Assembly (NCBI GenBank): GCA_023441845.1 | Contig: JAEZNF010000198.1 | Coordinates: 1-7,575, forward strand | Length of the DNA: 7,575 bases | DNA from: Bacillota bacterium | GTDB taxonomy: Bacteria > Bacillota > Clostridia > Acetivibrionales > DSM-2933 | Reading direction: 5' to 3' | Shown here: piece by piece, positions 6,142-7,575 of the stretch | How the letters are laid out: each line of letters starts with the position of its first letter | Numbering within the stretch: the stretch's first letter is position 1 | The notes under the pieces: model-generated | Told to the model about the DNA's origin: nothing | The model's database searches: none | Seen by the model: only the letters and a program-made list of their open reading frames with translations | Program-made: the position numbers and the translations under genes

Positions 6142-6205
6142 CACATAGAGGTGCGAAGTTGCTATTTATAATCAGTTTAAAATCGACTTCACACTTCTTA
6201 CTTAA

Positions 6206-6282
6206 TGGGATGTAGCCAAGCCGGTAAGGCACCAGACTTTGACTCTGGCATTTCGTTGGTTCGAGTCCAGCCATCCCAGCCA
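6206..6282 (+). tRNA. tRNA-Gln (anticodon TTG)
   Basis: The acceptor TGGGATG (6206-6212) pairs with CATCCCA (6272-6278), with discriminator G and encoded CCA (6280-6282). The anticodon stem CCAGA/TCTGG holds TTG at 6239-6241. The U1-A72 closing pair is typical of tRNA-Gln. It follows tRNA-His by 64 bases in the same transcript. Confidence 0.97.
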
Positions 6283-6285
6283 TTT

Positions 6286-6361
6286 GGGCCATTAGCTCAG
6301 TCGGCAGAGCACTTGACTTTTAATCAAGGTGTCCCGCGTTCGAGTCGCGGATGGCTCACCA
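6286..6361 (+). tRNA. tRNA-Lys (anticodon TTT)
   Basis: The acceptor GGGCCAT (6286-6292) pairs with ATGGCTC (6351-6357), with discriminator A and encoded CCA (6359-6361). The anticodon stem CTTGA/TCAAG holds TTT at 6319-6321. It begins only 3 bases after tRNA-Gln, so the two must be separated by processing, and the terminator hairpin begins at its last base. Confidence 0.97.
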
Positions 6362-6396
6362 AAACGCCTGTAACCGTGAGGTTGCAGGCGTTTTTT
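6361..6396 (+). terminator. Intrinsic terminator of the tRNA operon
   Basis: AAAACGCCTG (6361-6370) pairs with CAGGCGTTTT (6385-6394), continued by a T-G pair and AACC/GGTT (6372-6375 with 6380-6383) around a GTGA loop. A run of six T's (6391-6396) follows. This is a textbook rho-independent terminator. Confidence 0.93.
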
Positions 6397-6693
6397 GCAT
6401 TAGGGCCATTTCCCGAAGGGAAATCTGGCAAAACGGCTCAAACCCTAAATACTCGATGAAACCATCACATACAGATGAAATAGTCTATTTAAGCATGTTT
6501 TACGAAGTTTGTTGCTTTTTGTAAGTAATAATTTTTCATCAGATATAAAGACTACAATGGCGCAACAATGCATCCTCTATATGCCCGAAATACCATTGAT
6601 ACCGATCGGAAATTCATTGAGCGGGCCGATACTTTTCTTATACGAAGATCGAAGTCATGGACGCGGTAACAGCGTATTTTAAATAACCGCATA
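6397..6693. other. Intergenic stretch without a convincing gene
   Basis: Between the tRNA terminator and the prfC-side terminator I find no supported gene. The first 50 bases hold a perfect 7-base hairpin (ATTTCCC-GAA-GGGAAAT, 6408-6424) flanked by tRNA-Lys-like acceptor ends. Bases 6532-6682 are less A/T-rich and contain two overlapping short open frames on the + strand that look coding-like but lack ribosome-binding sites. The stretch may be decayed DNA behind a tRNA cluster. Confidence 0.55.
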
Positions 6694-6695
6694 AG

Positions 6696-6739
6696 AAAAT
6701 CCGTAATCTTGTTTCTCAACAAGTTTACGGGATTTTTTT
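6696..6739. terminator. Probable bidirectional terminator between the tRNA region and prfC
   Basis: The arms CCGTAA.CTTG (6701-6711) and CAAG.TTACGG (6720-6730) pair around an 8-base loop. A/T pairs at the foot run into seven T's on the + strand (6733-6739). Read on the - strand, the stem is followed by ATTTTCTTAT. It therefore suits termination of prfC, which stops 9 bases beyond it, and of any + strand read-through. Confidence 0.75.
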
Positions 6740-6747
6740 GGATCACA

Positions 6748-7575
6748 CTATCCCACCGATGTTGCTATATCTATCAAACTTAACGTTTTATTCCTGTCTT
6801 CCGCCCACCTGATAGACCAATCGTTTTCAAACAACAGGACAATACGATCTTTCTTGTCTTCGACAATCATTGTTGAGCTTGTGAGATTGAGCTTTTTAGG
6901 ATCAATACCTTCGCCATCGAGCCAACGTGCAAACCTGTATGGCAGGTGCTGTATTTTTATATCTACGCCGTATTCGTTTTTGAGCCTGTATTCCAGTACT
7001 TCAAACTGAAGTGCTCCAACCGTTCCGACAATCAGGGCCTCTATACCTATGTCTATTTGCTTGAAAACCTGGATGGCTCCTTCCTCGGACAGCTGATTTA
7101 TGCCTTTCAAAAACTGTTTGCGCTTCATGGAGTCTGCTGCAACTACTCGTGCAAAGTGCTCGGCCGGGAATATGGGTATACCGTCGAATTTAAGCTGTGA
7201 GTTGCCCTCGCTTAAAGTATCACCGATATTAAAAATACCCGGATCAAAAAGGCCGATTATATCACCCGGATAAGCTTCTTCCACTATGGTGCGTTCCTGG
7301 GCCATAAACTGCTGGGGTTGTGAAAGCCTGACTTCCTTGCCGCCCTGTACATGATGAACAGACATTCCCTTACTGAAACGGCCTGATGTAATTCTTAAAA
7401 ATGCTATCCTATCTCTGTGTGTGGGATTCATGTTTGCCTGAATCTTAAATATAAAGCCGGAAAATTTGTTGCTCTCGGGGTCAACTTCACCTATGGAGGA
7501 CATTTTTATGCCGGGTTTGGGCGCTAACTCCAGGAATTCTTCCAGGAAGGGCTGAACACCGAAATTGGTCATGGC
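6748..7575 (-). CDS. prfC: Peptide chain release factor 3 (RF3), C-terminal part (5'-truncated)
   Basis: RF3 is a translational GTPase that removes RF1/RF2 from the ribosome after peptide release. Only the last 275 or so residues are in the window. The GTPase domain lies beyond base 7575, and the frame is open through the edge, so the ATG at 7572 is internal (A-M-TNFGVQPFLEEF corresponds to GSALNNFGV in E. coli RF3). Further RF3 signatures in order are FSGFIFKIQANMNPTHRDR, MAQERTIVEEAYPGDIIGL, NIGDTL, KRKQFLKGINQLSEEGAIQVF and VGALQFEVLEYRLKNEYGV, then the RF3 C-terminal domain to the stop at 6748. Agreement with RF3 over EF-G or TetM is clear from LKGINQLSEEGA and the C-terminal domain. It converges on the tRNA operon and shares the terminator at 6696-6739. 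Confidence 0.96.
   Translation of the reverse strand, partial: AMTNFGVQPFLEEFLELAPKPGIKMSSIGEVDPESNKFSGFIFKIQANMNPTHRDRIAFLRITSGRFSKGMSVHHVQGGKEVRLSQPQQFMAQERTIVEEAYPGDIIGLFDPGIFNIGDTLSEGNSQLKFDGIPIFPAEHFARVVAADSMKRKQFLKGINQLSEEGAIQVFKQIDIGIEALIVGTVGALQFEVLEYRLKNEYGVDIKIQHLPYRFARWLDGEGIDPKKLNLTSSTMIVEDKKDRIVLLFENDWSIRWAEDRNKTLSLIDIATSVG

Noticed and set aside
6340..6361. Integrase attachment site at the tRNA-Lys 3' end
   Set aside because: No repeat of the tRNA 3' end with its CCA and no integrase gene is present in the window; only a short acceptor-like match follows at 6433.
6205..6459. Open frame on the + strand running through tRNA-Gln and tRNA-Lys
   Set aside because: It is composed of tRNA and terminator sequence, and its ATG is inside the tRNA-Gln acceptor stem.
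6552..6746. Open frame on the - strand between prfC and the tRNA cluster (64 codons)
   Set aside because: Its start lies beside the T-run of the terminator and it runs through the hairpin. There is no ribosome-binding site and the sequence resembles no known family.
7570..7572. ATG near the window edge as the prfC start
   Set aside because: The codon corresponds to an internal residue of RF3 just before the conserved NFGV segment, and the whole GTPase domain is missing upstream.

Overview
The window is low-GC Firmicutes DNA, most likely from a diazotrophic anaerobic clostridium. The evidence is the A/T-rich intergenic DNA, purine-rich ribosome-binding sites, GTG starts, and a nif gene set arranged as in Clostridium pasteurianum: a thioredoxin-fold [2Fe-2S] ferredoxin next to nifB, followed by a two-gene (split) homocitrate synthase. 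A cellulolytic Ruminiclostridium/Acetivibrio-type genome would fit, but the genus cannot be fixed from this sequence.

Bases 1-3478 (+ strand) are the end of a nitrogen-fixation operon. It holds the 3' part of nifB (end of the radical-SAM domain plus a C-terminal NifX-like cofactor-binding domain), a [2Fe-2S] ferredoxin, a short relic of what looks like a lipoprotein gene, then nifV-omega and nifV-alpha overlapping by 8 bases. Together they serve FeMo-cofactor synthesis: NifB makes the iron-sulfur-carbide precursor (NifB-co), NifV makes the homocitrate ligand, and the ferredoxin is a likely nitrogenase-associated electron or redox partner. Bases 3579-5504 (+) encode glutamine-dependent NAD synthetase (nadE), a housekeeping gene with a possible promoter of its own and a 70-base hairpin terminator behind it.

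Bases 5590-6063 hold a possible small membrane protein on the - strand, a nested A/T-rich inverted repeat upstream of it, and a clear promoter for a tRNA operon. Bases 6064-6361 are tRNA-His(GTG), tRNA-Gln(TTG) and tRNA-Lys(TTT), all with encoded CCA, ended by a strong intrinsic terminator. Bases 6397-6747 have no convincing gene: a tRNA-Lys-like mini-stem, coding-like debris and a probably bidirectional terminator. Bases 6748-7575 (- strand) are the C-terminal part of peptide chain release factor 3 (prfC), convergent with the tRNA operon and cut by the window edge.

No wholly new system is evident. The most interesting point is the NifV pair. NifV-omega is not a simple C-terminal fragment: it carries a complete-looking TIM-barrel domain that has lost the metal-binding residues kept in NifV-alpha, plus the C-terminal domain that alpha lacks. 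This suggests an obligate pseudo-enzyme/enzyme pair.
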